From Pelargonium cotyledonis (lineage: Eukaryota > Streptophyta > Magnoliopsida > Geraniales > Geraniaceae), in contig JAYMTA010000095.1 of NCBI GenBank assembly GCA_036897625.1, forward strand, positions 1 through 42,184: 42,184 nt of DNA, written 5' to 3'. The position numbers and the translations under genes were made by a program. The notes under the pieces are model-generated. The model was not told where the DNA came from. It saw only the letters and a list, made by a program, of their open reading frames with translations, and did not search any database. Below, piece by piece: positions 1-11,300 of the stretch (position 1 is the first letter of the stretch; each line of letters opens with the position of its first letter).

Positions 1-77
1 ATTTTACCAACCCGTAGTGAGCGGGTTGGGCCCAAAAATAGCTAAATGGGCGGGTTACCCGCCCATGCACACCCCTA
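1..77. mobile_element. End of an hAT-like non-autonomous element
   Basis: The first 77 bases hold a GC-rich complementary pair (gggcgggttacccgccca) followed by catgcacacccctag. Read on the other strand this begins ctaggggtgtgcatgggcgg, a start often seen at terminal repeats of small plant hAT elements. Only one end lies in the window, so neither the partner repeat nor the target duplication can be checked. The assignment rests on resemblance alone. The element would sit in the intron upstream of the HMA exon at 453. Confidence 0.4.
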
Positions 78-89
78 GGTGAGAGATTC

Positions 90-217
90 TAACTAGCTTT
101 TTATAAAGGTATTATTGACAATTCATACATAACTAACTTTTTAGAAAATGAAACAAGACACTCATTTTGGAACAAAAATGCAATTGAAACAAGACACTTA
201 TTTTGGGACAGAGGGAG
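90..217. mobile_element. Partial MITE with a Stowaway-type end
   Basis: This stretch contains two degenerate copies of 'aaacaagacactyattttggaac' and ends in gggacagagggagTAT. That matches the terminal repeat of the complete element at 27455-27753 (cttattttgggacggagggag, then TA). No matching left end is present, so this is half an element, possibly cut by the hAT-like piece just before it. A second degraded end of the same family is at about 21103-21150. Confidence 0.55.
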
Positions 218-452
218 TATATTCTTTTAAGATTTATTTATTATTATTTGGAAATCATGTGGTGATGAGTATGAAACTCCTTTGAACCTTGTCTTACCAC
301 TAAAGGTTGCTATCCTTAACCAAACTTTGACCCTAAGAGTTGCTAGTAAATTTCAGCAAATGCATGTTATTACAAAAAAGAAGGAAAGAGATTAGGGTAA
401 TTAACTATTCAAATTAACTGGTACGGTTCGTTCACTATGCTAATTTTGACAG

Positions 453-571
453 GTGTGACATCCTTCGACATAGACTTTGCAGCTAAGAAGGTTACGATCA
501 CCGAAGATACATCTCCGGTGAGTGTTCTTGCAAGTGTTTCCAAGGTGAAGAGTGCACATTTTTGGAGTTAG
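453..571 (+). CDS. Last exon of an NaKR-like heavy-metal-associated (HMA) domain protein
   Basis: The exon follows a clear acceptor (taattttgacag) and encodes the second half of an HMA domain: G-V-T-S-F-D-I-D-F-A-A-K-K-V-T, then S-V-L-A-S-V-S-K-V-K-S-A-x-F-W-S and stop TAG at 569-571. The ending K-V-K-[NS]-A-x-F-W is typical of SODIUM POTASSIUM ROOT DEFECTIVE (NaKR) proteins. These are phloem metal-binding proteins whose metal-binding CxxC lies in the preceding exon. The exon starts in phase 1, completing a Gly codon. I see no earlier exon at 1-452, so the rest of the gene lies left of the window. T-I-T-E-D replaces the usual V-x-G-D turn. Other HMA chaperone relatives are possible, but the ending favours NaKR. 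Confidence 0.75.
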
Positions 572-1040
572 GACTTAGGAGTAGCAAATTAGAAATCAGG
601 AAATAAGAATTGTTTATTTTCCTGGTTGGGGGACAAAAGTGCAGTGAGCTTGTGCATATATGCATGAACCAATTAATTTAGTGTAAGCATGTTTTGTTTT
701 CCAGTAAGTAGTGCTCTGTTTCTTATGTTTTAAACTCTAGAAAATGACCATAATTAGGACATTACTTGTTGCTCAAGCAATAAAACATAAAGCCTACATA
801 TAGCTAGCAGCTCAACTTATAAACCATGCATGTCCAAGAAAAGAGAAACAAACAAAATCACATAATAATAAAATCAGAAATCAATCACTAACTCTCATTC
901 CAAAATGAATGCAATGAATCATTGAATTACAAAATCAAATATCTCTGAATAACTCACAATGTTGATGATCAAACCATACATGTATCAGCTAGCATATCAT
1001 TTGTATGAATATCAAGAACGTGAATTTGTATCAAAATCAA
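572..1040. other. Convergent 3' flanks, no gene seen
   Basis: This AT-rich stretch lies between two convergent genes, the plus-strand HMA exon ending at 571 and the minus-strand DUF7086 gene ending at 1041. It presumably holds both 3' untranslated regions. I see no open frame of note and no repeat. Confidence 0.6.
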
Positions 1041-1879
1041 TCAAAGATAAAAGAGACCTTCAGGATCAAGCTGTTTGAAAAGCCCCAAATAAGTAATGTA
1101 GAGTAGCCGATCTTTGTTTCCGGCCAGGGGATTCTTGTTGTAATTGCGCTTGCAAAAGTACTTCAATTGAGGGAGCGTGCAACAGCCAACCGTCTGCCCC
1201 AACAACAAGAACAGCCAATTGATGTTCCTCTTCTTCCCCGTCACATTCACCGGCCGAGCGCATTCCAGGCGATGGCAGAGCACGCAGTCCGGCAGCACCG
1301 GATTCATCCACTTTTCCGGAGCATGTTCGTGCATGTTCTCCATGTTCTGCTTCACGAACGCCGCCACCTCCTCGAACTTCTGCTTCAGATCGTACTTAAT
1401 CTCGAATTTCTGATAGCAGTCCTTGCAGCGCATTTGACCGGATACTTCCGTCACGCCGCCGTCCAGGAGCTGCTTCAGCGGGGGCACTACGGCGCGGAAC
1501 GTTGACGCCCAAGGGTGCGGCGCCGGGATCGTGTGACTCTTTTCCGCCTTGATTGTCTCGGAGGCTCGGCGTTTCCGGCTGCTACGGGGGTGGCGGGCCC
1601 AGACTGAAGCGGCGGCGGCAGTTGAAGATATGGTGAAGGAGGGACGACATGTGGCGGAAGATTCTGCACATTGTGAATCTGCGGCGGTGGCGGTGGCTGT
1701 GGAAGACACGGTGAAGGAGAGTCCTGTGGAGGAAGAATCCGCACATTGCGATTCTGCGGCGGAGGAAGAATCTGCACATTGCGATTCCGCGGCGGAGGAC
1801 GAGAGGGACCGGTGGAGAGAGAGAGGGTGAGAAGCTCCTCGTCATCTTCTTCTTGGAAGCTTCTTGAATCATTTTCCAT
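1041..1879 (-). CDS. DUF7086-domain protein, frame-disrupted
   Basis: The C-terminal 160 or so residues are a typical plant DUF7086 domain: I-P-A-P-x-P-W-A, a C-x-x-C pair (R-C-K-D-C), W-M-N-P-V-L-P, C-x-x-C (C-V-L-C), N-W-L-F-L-L-L-G-Q, G-C-C-T-L-x-Q-L-K-Y-F-C-K and a final L-D-P-E-G-L-F. The cysteines suggest metal binding, but the function is unknown. The N-terminus starts at ATG 1879 and carries an EAR-type L-T-L-S-L at residues 17-21, then proline-rich repeats of N-x-x-[IL]-P-P. These two parts are in different frames. The N-terminal frame stays open to 1487 and the domain frame from 1709. A 1-nt deletion between about 1640 and 1545 would explain this; the G5 run at 1586-1590 is the best candidate. 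Alternatively translation starts at ATG 1709, without the EAR part. It could be a sequence error or a true mutation. Confidence 0.8.
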
Positions 1880-1950
1880 TTCTTTCTTCTTCTTTTTTTT
1901 TTTTTTTCTTGAGAATGATCTACAATTTGGTGAACCTGTAATCTATACGT

Positions 1951-1959
1951 GTATTTATA
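1951..1959 (-). promoter_or_regulatory. Candidate TATA box of the DUF7086 gene
   Basis: The minus strand reads TATAAATAC here, about 70 nt upstream of ATG 1879. That distance fits a short leader, which would include the A-rich tract at 1890-1910. This is a motif match only. Confidence 0.45.
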
Positions 1960-2296
1960 CGTACTGGGGTGTGTTTGTCTAGGAGAGAAAATGTAAGAAA
2001 GTTGGATTATTAGATTTCTTGGAGATTCTTTTTATTATTCTTGAAATATTAGATTTTGAATTTTGATCATAACTGAATTTTCTTTATTGTTCTTTCCCGC
2101 CATATATATAAAATGGGCTCTAATATAAACATGATCAATTTCTTAGGTTTAATGGCTTCGCTGAATTTGGAATATAGAATTTACACAATCTTATTAACCT
2201 CTCATAAATTGATCATTCCATCACTTTCACTGCGTGTTGTATGTATCTAAAATATGCCACTTCCTATGAACCAAAACCAGCTTTGGTTCAAAATTC
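1960..2296. other. Spacer between the DUF7086 promoter and the TRM gene 3' end
   Basis: AT-rich sequence shared by the upstream region of the DUF7086 gene and the 3' flank of the TRM-like gene, which ends at 2297. I see no other feature. Confidence 0.5.
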
Positions 2297-5200
2297 CTAC
2301 ATACTCATCACTAACTCGCCCACCAATTCTTCTATCAACATTCTCTCAACTTCCCTACCAACTACCCCGAAATCGTCTCTGAAATCAGACCACTGCGAGT
2401 CCCTTACCAGAACTTTCTCAGTCGTGTCATCTATTATCGCCAACTGCTCTTCGTCCGTCAGCAACTTATGCAGATTACACTCGATTCCTTCTCTAGTCAA
2501 CCGCACAACCCTGCAAGCTGCGCCAATGCTTGTCCATCGATGTGGACCTGCATGTTTTTGGTAAATCTCCATGAGACCTGAATTTATGCGATCAAACAGT
2601 AGCCTCCTGTCGGACCTCAAACATGGAGTCTGATTACAATTTTTCTTGAGTTCTTCTAATACTGAGGGGCTCAAGAAGCATTCTGGAGAATGGTGTGTTG
2701 CCAGGAACATATCAGGGTCAGCATTGAAAAAGCCAGATTCAATTAGTACGTCGTGAATGTAGGATAATTCCCAGTTCTCCACAGGACTGCACGTTTTGTT
2801 CTCTTTTGGGAGCCCAACAGGTTCCTCTCCAACATCTTCATCGCTTGAGACGATCATGGTTCCTTCCTCGTATGGCTCTGATTCCAGCTTTAGAAGCTGA
2901 AGTTGCATTCTAAGGCCTATGACCAAACAAAATGAAAGACGAAATGTCAAAGCAATATATTGACAAACACGAGAACTGAACCTGTAAAATATAGCCTATA
3001 TCACACTGTAATAAGGTAAATCAAAATGTAGATGCATTCTCAAAGAAGTGAAATGTATGGAAAATATAAAGCAACAAGTTCGACAAACAATGAAAGTAAA
3101 TAGCTTCTTTATCTTAGTTACCGTTAAGGTCAGCACTGAGGCTCTCGAAGCATTCAGAACTTGATGACAAATCGTCAGCAAATGGAGCTTCCAGAACTGA
3201 AAGAGGACTGGGCTGATCGGCCTCCTTAGAGCTTGATGGAGACTCTAAACCAAGGTGATGCATAGGCACAGTAAGTTCCTCAGATGGTTCCTTCGGTAAT
3301 TCCTGAGACATCATAAAAATGTCGAGACAAAAATATCCCAATCAGAAAACTAAAATGGCGTGCTTTTAACTGATAAAACATAAGAATCTAATACAAGTAA
3401 AATAGATGATGGAAGTGAAACTTAAAGAGAATGTAACAAGGATATATAGCTTACATTTATTTTTAGCAAACCACTCCATAGTAAATATATTAATTTAAGC
3501 ATACTAGGGAAGAAGCATATGCTGAACAGGTTATCATATAGAGTAATATAAATCTTTTTATCAAGTAAAAGCTACATGTCAAAGCATGCAGTTGCTCTTT
3601 CAATATAGCCATAGAATCATAAACCCAAGCCATCATCGATCCATGATAAAGTAGATCAATTTTAAGCAACCTAATTCACTGCCATAGTATAATCAGTTGA
3701 TATACAAGTATCCATTACACGCACTTCAACACTTCTAAAACTAGTAATGATGGAGCAGTATAATACATGAACAGAAAGGCCAACTAGAAAAGTACAAATA
3801 GAGCTAAAGGTTAATGATAGTCATCAATCAAGTACCCATATGACATTAATTAAAAGTAAAAAAACCCATATGTTACTAACCAATTTCCTAAACTACATGA
3901 GTACTATACGAGAAAACAATCAAAACCATGCATCATGTGATCTAGATGATATGCTTAACTTAATGTGTTGAAATAACTGCAGCAACACTAAGGTACCAGT
4001 ATTTAAAGATTGCAGAAGTTTAAAACCGAACCTGTGGAATTGGATTTTCATGGTCTCCAGCTGACAAATTGCTTATTACCAACAAATGAGCAGATAAATC
4101 TGGACTGGGAGACTTGGAAGATGTAGTTGTATCCTCTTGTCCCGCATCTACAACATCATCAAGAACCGAACTTGTATTTAAGGTAATACTGTATGATAAA
4201 TCAGAAACCTCCAGATCCCGCATAATTAATGAATCCTCCTCTTTGATTTTGATCTCCACTTGATTCCGGCTGAAATTGGTTTCTGTTGAAATATGACTAT
4301 TCCTACCTCTGCGGCGTGAAGAGTGTGACTTTTTATTTCTGGATCTAGAATTTCTGGGTCGCACACTCTCCCTCTGATCATAGTTGCCCTTCACTGACTT
4401 GTTTCTTATTATCTTTGAAGCCTCTTTTGGTATCGAGCACCTATCAGTGCAAACAGTTTCATGGCGCATACTTGTTTTAGGATTTCCAAAGGCAGCTGAT
4501 GAAGAAGGCAGAGATCTCGACCTCGACAAATTTGTGATACATCCATCCTTCCAGCCATCCCTACTGCTAATACCCAAAGGTTCAACCCACCATCCAGATC
4601 CATCATCCCTGACAATTTTTTTGCTGAAGCTATCCTCTCTGATCACAGGATCCAAACATCCCAGCCTAGCTTCCTTATCAGGAACAGCAAGCATTTCACC
4701 CAGGGTATTGCCTCTACTAACTCCTCCCATGTCTTGAGACTTGTTAGTCATTTTCCATCTCTCTGATAGTCTCTTCTTTGCTTCCCTGCTCACAGAGGAT
4801 TCGGTAGACCGGGAAGAAGATGCTCTGTTACGGTTAGTCCGGTCAAAATTTCTGTAAGTCACTGCACTTGCCTCTAAATCATATTTTGAGTCATTCGCTG
4901 ATATGTTACATGAACTCTCTTCCCCAGAGTATTCTCCTAATCCCGAGGATGAAAAGTTTAAGGAACCCATGTTAAAATTATTTCGCATTTGTCTAGTTAT
5001 TGCCTTGGCAATATCTCTGGATTCTCTTGATTTATGCCTCGAACAACCTACATCATCAGAAAAGTTCCTCCTCTCCAAAAGTTTTACCTCCATATTTTTT
5101 ATACTTTGAAGTCCAGTGTGTTTCCTACAATCAGATGGAATTGCATGTGAAGAGTGCTGTAATGGAACATCTTTGGAAGCATTCTGTGCCTTCCCAAGGT

Positions 5201-5957
5201 TCGGTTTCAGAACAACAATCCTCGTTGGTGCAATTGCAGGCTCATTTTCCTGTTCTAATTGAATCTTCGATGACTTGAGAGAATTATGAGAAGTACTTCC
5301 AGAGTAGGCACGGCTAGAAAGACAGTCACGATGTCCATGAGGACATTTACCGTGATTCTTCCATTCAACATCTCTCTCTGATTTCAAACCTAGACTGGTG
5401 CTTTCGTACTTTGGAGAATCAGATGAATTCATTGGTGCTAAGCGACCACGATGCGATAATGGAGGAGTTCGTTGCAGATTGTGCAGATGCTTTGTGAACA
5501 ATGAATCTGGTTGTTGAAGAAATCTTACAAAAAGATCTGTGTTTGAATCTAGAGCCTCAAGAGCATCATGAAATTCCTGTGATCCCTGAAGCTTTTCATC
5601 AGTGGAAAGATGCTTAGCATCCATGTACTTCGGCCGTATGAATGCCATCTCAGCTTCAATGATCTTTGAATTTGGAGACTCTCGGAATGAGGAACTACGA
5701 CTCCCTGGCTTAGATGTTTCTGAAACTTCAAATACATCTTTAAACTGTAGCTCTTCGTTTGAGCTCTTCCCAAAAGACCGGCGGCCAGAAAATGGTCCGC
5801 TCCTTTGATTTTCTACTGATGCTTCCTTCACTTGTTGATTCCCCAAAGACCTTTTTGGTTGTTTAGGAACAGGCTGCTGAGGTGGCAGCCCATCAAAACC
5901 CATCAATCTGGCAATAACACTTGGTGCTCTTCTTTTGGTTTCGATTTCTTCAGACAT
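2297..5957 (-). CDS. TON1-recruiting-motif (TRM)/LONGIFOLIA-type protein with DUF4378
   Basis: There are three coding exons: 5957-4032 (642 codons, phase 0), 3302-3122 and 2916-2297, all with GT...AG borders and matching phases. They give 908 residues. Residues 11-26 (A-P-S-V-I-A-R-L-M-G-F-D-G-L-P-P) are the VARLMGL/DUF3741-associated motif. The middle is long, Ser/Arg/Lys-rich and probably disordered. The last exon holds DUF4378 from about residue 746 (E-N-W-E-L-S-Y-I-H-D-V-L) to R-E-V-E-R-M-L-I-E-E-L-V. Family members recruit TON1/PP2A (the TTP complex) to cortical microtubules and influence cell and organ elongation. I chose ATG 5957 because a spliced upstream exon would place an in-frame TAG just before the junction. 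The exon is open upstream to 6026, though, and that part (E-L-R-R-S-S-K-Q...V-K-N-L-L) resembles sequence preceding the motif in relatives, so a longer N-terminus is possible. Confidence 0.85.
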
Positions 5958-6155
5958 CTCTACCGCTAATAAGTTCTTCACTGGGATTCTAACTTGTTTT
6001 GAAGATCTCCTCAATTCAAAGGTGAACTATAGAAGCCGAATGCAAAGATGAGATAATTCATAATGCTAAAGAAGACAGCTTAGTGATTACACAGTGAAAC
6101 AATAATAAGATCAAATTATATAGCTGAGTGAAAACAATCAAGAAAATCAGCTCAC

Positions 6156-6244
6156 CAAATTTTTCTATGTAGTGCCACTACTGCATAAACTAGAATCAGA
6201 TGCCAATTTTGGAAAGTTTCTCTAGTTTTGAATCTGCTTGTTTC
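6156..6244 (-). other. Candidate 5' leader exon of the TRM-like gene
   Basis: On the minus strand this 89-nt segment has a good acceptor (ttcattttcag) and a good donor (aatttg/gtgagc). It would join the coding exon at the acceptor atag/TTCACC (position 6026). Read in the coding phase it contains TAG 12 nt before the junction, so it is probably untranslated. It also contains a three-codon upstream ORF (ATG CAG TAG). Confidence 0.5.
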
Positions 6245-7236
6245 CTGAAAATGAATCCTGTAACTGCATTAGGATGGCCATTCCAATAGTGGAAAAATGA
6301 AGTAAACATAATGCACCTCAAAACTCAATAATTCCCAAACCAAGAAATAAACAGAGAACCGTGTACATAACCAAAGAACAGAGGAAGTACACAATCAAAG
6401 AAATCAAGAGCAAATCACATTTATAAACTAAAGCAATTTTTTTGTCCAATAGTAATTCTATTTCTAATTTAAGCAAGCTTAATTTGGTTCTTAAAATACA
6501 AACTAACTGTGACAAAATTTGAAGAAAATAGTGAAAACAAAAAGAAGAAGAGAGAAGTTTCCAACTTGCAGGGGAAATGGAAGAAATAACTACGAGATCC
6601 GGCAAAAAAAAAACTCTTTTTAGGATGATCAGAAGTCAAGAACTGTAATTATTTCTAATCATAATTCTAAAACTTGCAAAAAGATACAAACATAATCATG
6701 TTGATACCACCAAACAAAAGTCGCACAGCAATTCAGCAAACCTACTTCAACAAAAGCATAAGCAGAGCCACAACACAAACCAAGCCGATGACCTCAGCTA
6801 CATTGCCCAAATATTCCAAGCAAATCCACTGTGTTTGGCTCCTAGGAAAATTTTGGGACAAGGGAAAGAAACAAAAAAATTCAAATCTCTAATCAGCTGA
6901 TAGTAGCAAGTTGGCTCTTTAACTCCGACAAAAGGTTAAAAAAATCAATCTCTTCTTTCCCTCATCTTCCTCAGCAACCAAACAAACGAAAACACCTTCT
7001 TTTTTCATCCACAGAAAAATGCAGCTAAATTGTTTGAAGAACAAAATCCAAAATACCAAACACCTAACAAATTTAACCATCTGAGTTCCTCATTTTCCGC
7101 ATACCTCCAAAAATGAGGATAAACAGTTCGAAAATTCAAAATTCTAATATACTTTGCAGTTCTCTCGATTTTCTCGGGAACCAAACAAACGGGCTGAAAA
7201 TTCCAGCAGAACAAGAAGAAGAGAGAAATCAAGAAC

Positions 7237-7295
7237 CTGAGCTTAGCCACTGGAGGCGCGGCGAGCAAAGCTTGAAGAAGCAGACTAGGAGCCAT
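7237..7295 (-). other. Possible first leader exon with an upstream ORF
   Basis: ATG at 7295 opens M-A-P-S-L-L-L-Q-A-L-L-A-A-P-P-V-A-K-L. A weak donor follows (ctcag/gttctt, exon end 7237). Spliced to the exon at 6244, this would make a 35-codon upstream ORF ending in TGA inside that exon. The true 5' end lies further upstream. It needs transcript support. Confidence 0.3.
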
Positions 7296-9647
7296 TGTAC
7301 CTAAATGCCTCCATTTTCTTCACACTCGCTCGTCAAACCAAATAAACAAATAAAGAAAAACCACAAAAGAGTTGGCAGTGTCTCAAAACTAAATTCCAGA
7401 TCGAGAATCTCGGGGAAGACGAAGACCGAAAAAAGAAAAAGATCCGATAAGATTGTCCAAAACAAGATAAAACCCTAAATACCCATACATGTATCTATAT
7501 TGTCCTCTTCTCCAGCTGCTGGCATTCAAATCAAGAGCCCATACCTCGCAGCACAACACAATCCAGCTTCGATCTCCAGAATAGATCTAGAGCAACAACA
7601 CAGAGTTCTATTCTAATAATAAGAAGAAAGTTCCCGACTCTGTATTTTGCAGTTGCAGACACACACACAGTATAGTCGAGACTGAGAGCGCGACGACGAG
7701 TGTCCGTGCGTGTGTTTGTGTTTGAACTTTCAAATACGGATATGTACATGTCTTCGCCTGTGACACTGTAGAGTGACAGTCACCGTGCTGTTTGGCCACG
7801 TGTTGGATTTAAATGAAGACACGACAGTCTGTATCTTCATTAATGAGGCTTCAAATTGCATGCTCAAAAGACTGCTTTTATTTTTGTTTTCTTTCTATTA
7901 TATCCCAAATTTGGAATGGGACACCAGTAATTTATATATGAAAATTAAAATAGGAAAGTCATTTTTAGATATATTTAAAAAAAATTAATGCAGAATAAAA
8001 AATAAAAAAAATTAATGCCTAGTATGATTTTTTTTCCAATAAAATCTTGATGTTGAATTTTGAAAAGCACATTTTTTTTTTTGTGTTTTTTTTATATTGA
8101 GTTGGAGTTAAATATATTTTGCTAATTAATTTAACAAATTTTTAAGAACATTTTTTTAAAAAAGATGTCTCTAATGTGGAACTCCTCCCATTGAGCCACT
8201 TAAGAAAAAAATTAAAAAGTTAGCTACTCCATTCAAGATTTGGACGCATCCATGTGCTACCTGTCAACTTTGTAATGGCAAAATAATTATAAAAATAAAA
8301 GCTAAATTAGATGAGTCCTCAAATTGTTGGTGGATTTTAAGATGCTCTTCAATTAGGTTTGGTTGCCTAATTTATGCCCATTTCATTTTAAAATAAATTT
8401 ATTACTGTACTATTTTTTAATAAATTAGATAAATTGAAAGAAGCTAATGACATTATGGCTCAAAAGCTAAAGTCAGGAACATTTCCCTGCAAATGGTAAC
8501 AATGTTTGAAGCCCAGAAACACTATCCAGCCATTTCTGTGTTTTATCACTTCATTCATTACAGATAAAATGAATAAATTGAGCCACTCACCAGACCAAAA
8601 CTGGCCATAAACACCTTATTTTTATCCAAATATCACATACAAACACAAAAAAAAGACCAAATTTCAACATATGAAATAGTAAAATACAGCAAAAAGCATG
8701 CCAGTTCAGAGTCCACCACTACTTGATTATTGAGTAGCTCTGAACTTTTGCTACCCCAAGCATTAATCTTGTACGCCTACGAGAAACCCAAGGAGTGTGC
8801 AAGTCAATCAACTGGTCTGAGAATCTCCGTCAAGAGCGGGATGAAACTTAAATCAGAACATGAACCCGAGAAAGAAATGGAAAAGAAGAAGAATCTTTTT
8901 GGTTGAACAAAACAGAGAAATGGTAAAGAGAAGGCCTCACATATTCCGGGCTTTGTCATCCTTGCAGCAGACACAGATCGACCAAAAAAACAAGCTCAAT
9001 CTGCCATTCTTTGTTTGTGTCCTGTCCATTATATGATTGCACCCTGCTCTGTCTTTCCTATTAGAAATGGACCAATCAATATACATGATTCTCATAAGGA
9101 TACATGAAGAAGATACCTACTCCGGAGCTTTGATCTCCTACCACCTGTAATATCAAAATGTTCGAATCATGTAAGTGAACAATCATGCGCAATGGCACAC
9201 TGAGCTCTTGGCATGAACAAAACAGCAGAAATAATATTGCAACACACAAGGTGGGTTTTGTGCCATTGTTGAGCACAATAGATGAGTTAAGTGTCAAAAT
9301 GTAACAAGAAATAATTGGGCGATAGTTGGTTTATCATGGCGCCAATCCTAGAGGGCCCAATTTCTAAATGGAACCTGACAAGTGACAAACCTTAAATTCC
9401 ACAACAGTACTGTTAATAGACATGAATAATCCAAAATGCCATTTATGGGTGCTGCATAAGTTGGTACAGTATAAACATTAATTTACAACTAGCAACAACA
9501 ATGTCAACTATCATATGAAAGATATAAACCACTACAATAAGTGAAAACTAGAGCAGTGTGACAGCTCATGAACATAGGCACCAAGACAGGTCTGTAAAGT
9601 TGTACGATCTTTACTGGTTTCAGGTTGAGATGTATGTCAACATTCTC
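7296..9647. other. TRM gene upstream region and AT-rich spacer
   Basis: This region holds the probable leader and promoter of the TRM-like gene (7300 to about 7800), including a palindromic CACGTG G-box at 7797-7802. AT-rich sequence with poly-A/T runs follows up to the dead TPR copy. The short open frames at 7531-7988 and 9076-9297 show no family resemblance and look random. I see no gene. Confidence 0.5.
7797..7802. promoter_or_regulatory. G-box (CACGTG) upstream of the TRM-like gene
   Basis: A perfect palindromic CACGTG in ggccacgtgttgg, the core bound by plant bHLH and bZIP factors. It lies about 0.5 kb upstream of the likely first leader exon. Chance occurrence is possible. Confidence 0.35.
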
Positions 9648-9848
9648 CACGTGAGACCAAAGAGTTTGTGTATGCTGATTCAGGTGCAGTGCGAGAGCTA
9701 GCCCTTGTTCCCCGGCGATCCTCACCTTCGTGACTGACTGCAGACCTCGTGGATGCTGATTCAGGTGCACTTCGAGAGCTAAATCTTGTTCTCCAGAGAT
9801 CCTCACCTTCATGACAGACCAAAGAGCTTGAGTATGCTGATTCAGGTG
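9648..9848 (-). repeat. 81-bp tandem repeat inside the TPR pseudogene
   Basis: About 2.5 copies of a 27-codon unit beginning H-L-N-Q-H start at 9848, 9767 and 9686. In the living paralogues the corresponding segment (first TPR helix) occurs once, so the duplication arose in this copy. Confidence 0.75.
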
Positions 9849-10089
9849 CTCTTGGAGCTCAATCTTGTTCTTGGGCTGATTCCCTGCTGGGTGAGGAACA
9901 ATGAGGCGGAGGCAATGGCGACGCAAGTGGTTCTTAGGACTGGTGAGGGTTTGTGGGTTTGAGAAGAGGCTCGGATTGGGTTCATTTTGAAGGACAAGGA
10001 GAGATGAAGTAATTGAGCAATGGTTAGTAGTGGCCATTGAGAGAGATGTGGAGAGGTTGGTGCTGACGCTTAACAGAAAAAGACTCCAT
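9648..10089 (-). pseudogene. Truncated SLOW GREEN 1-like TPR pseudogene
   Basis: On the minus strand the ancestral start is recognisable at 10089: tctagaaATGGAGTCT, the same context as the living copies starting at 15573 and 23972. That frame stops after 21 codons. Downstream, the anchor-coding sequence L-R-T-T-C-V-A-I-A-S-A-S-L-F-L survives but is out of frame with what precedes it. A 1-nt deletion (cct-aagaacc against cctcaaaacc in the 564-aa copy) explains this. After that comes L-Q-E-H-L-N-Q-H, matching L-E-D-H-L-S-Q-H-P-N-D of the 564-aa copy, and this part is tandemly repeated. The TPR core is missing. A 177-codon frame from 10037 runs through the relic but mixes frames and is unlikely to be a functional protein. 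Confidence 0.75.
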
Positions 10090-11300
10090 TTCTAGAGTGT
10101 CTGCAACTGTAACTGTTCAGTTCCATAAAAATGAGTGAAATACAATATTAGGCGTAATGGTGACAATTTGTGTGATAATTTATATCTGGTATTTGTATAG
10201 GTTTCATGTTAACCAAAAGTTCAACTCTTACATTGTATTTGTGTAGGGTACAAAATCAACGTATTTATTTATTATATCATTTTTGCGTAGAAACTCACTT
10301 TATACGTTTAACTCATTTAGTCGAACATATTATAAATGAGTCATGTCAATCACTTAATATCCTACCTATTAATTTGGGTGTTTTCGGGTTTGGCTTGAGA
10401 AGACTGGACTCAATCCACAATAGTAGTAGGTTACGAGTTTATCATGCAAAATATACGGGTTGTCCGATATAATTGACACTTCTTAAATGGCAAATCCAAC
10501 AAGAACAGAGAGAGTGTGGATTGGAATTCAGGTGGAGACAGGTTCAAGTGTAAAAGAAGATGCTCGATTCCATGATACAAGAAAACCCAACCAACCTTGA
10601 CTTCCACATGGAAATAGCATACATAGAGAGCACAAAAATGCCAAATAATCAATTCATGGTTGTGCAAGATCAACAAACAAAAGCTTTCGGTGGTTGACAA
10701 TTCATAACATAATTGAAATAGACAACGAAAATAGATTTCTTGGTTAGTAATTGCATTGCCATACAAGCTAGAGAACTAGTGGAACGATTATGCAAAATCC
10801 ATAGAGTATTATGCAAATCAATAAAAGAGGACTGGTGACACGACCAACCATGACTATGGTGTCAAACAAGGTTGAAATTAACAGGTACATAAAAACTCGT
10901 TGCTCAGAATGAATAGACTTTGCAATGAAACTAAATGAAGGTTATCGACATAAAAAGAACGAGAACGAGATGACTTTGCAAATAGCAACATCATTAATGG
11001 CAGCAAAAATAACCCACTAGAGAGCCAGTTGCCATCCTCAAAGATATAGCTTCGATCTATAGACAGTGCCTTTGCCTAAAGCATTTGGAAAAAAGACACA
11101 ATCTGTATAGGATATACCAAGACAAAACATCAAATTTTGCATATTGAAATTGGTCAATATGAGTAAGCATTACTTTAAATTGCACATTGTTCCCTAGCTT
11201 GATATACAAGTCAGAGCTAACACTACACAAAGCATCAGCAAAACCCAAAATAGATAGTACAAGGAAATGAAGAACTCACTAGAAAATATCTGGTATTCAC
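10090..11300. other. Spacer between the TPR pseudogene and the first open TPR gene
   Basis: AT-rich sequence between the relic's former start and the 3' end of the 353-codon gene. The open frames at 10206-10766 and 11057-11248 lack recognisable similarity. The right part probably contains that gene's 3' untranslated region. Confidence 0.5.

Noticed and set aside
7005..7295. 96-codon minus-strand frame starting M-A-P-S-L-L-L
   Set aside because: After the first 19 codons it reads through likely intron with random hydrophobic composition. Only the first part is kept, as a possible leader exon.
9504..10037. 177-codon frame read as a functional gene
   Set aside because: It crosses a 1-nt deletion and lacks the TPR core. 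The former ATG at 10089 is in another frame, so it is a relic.
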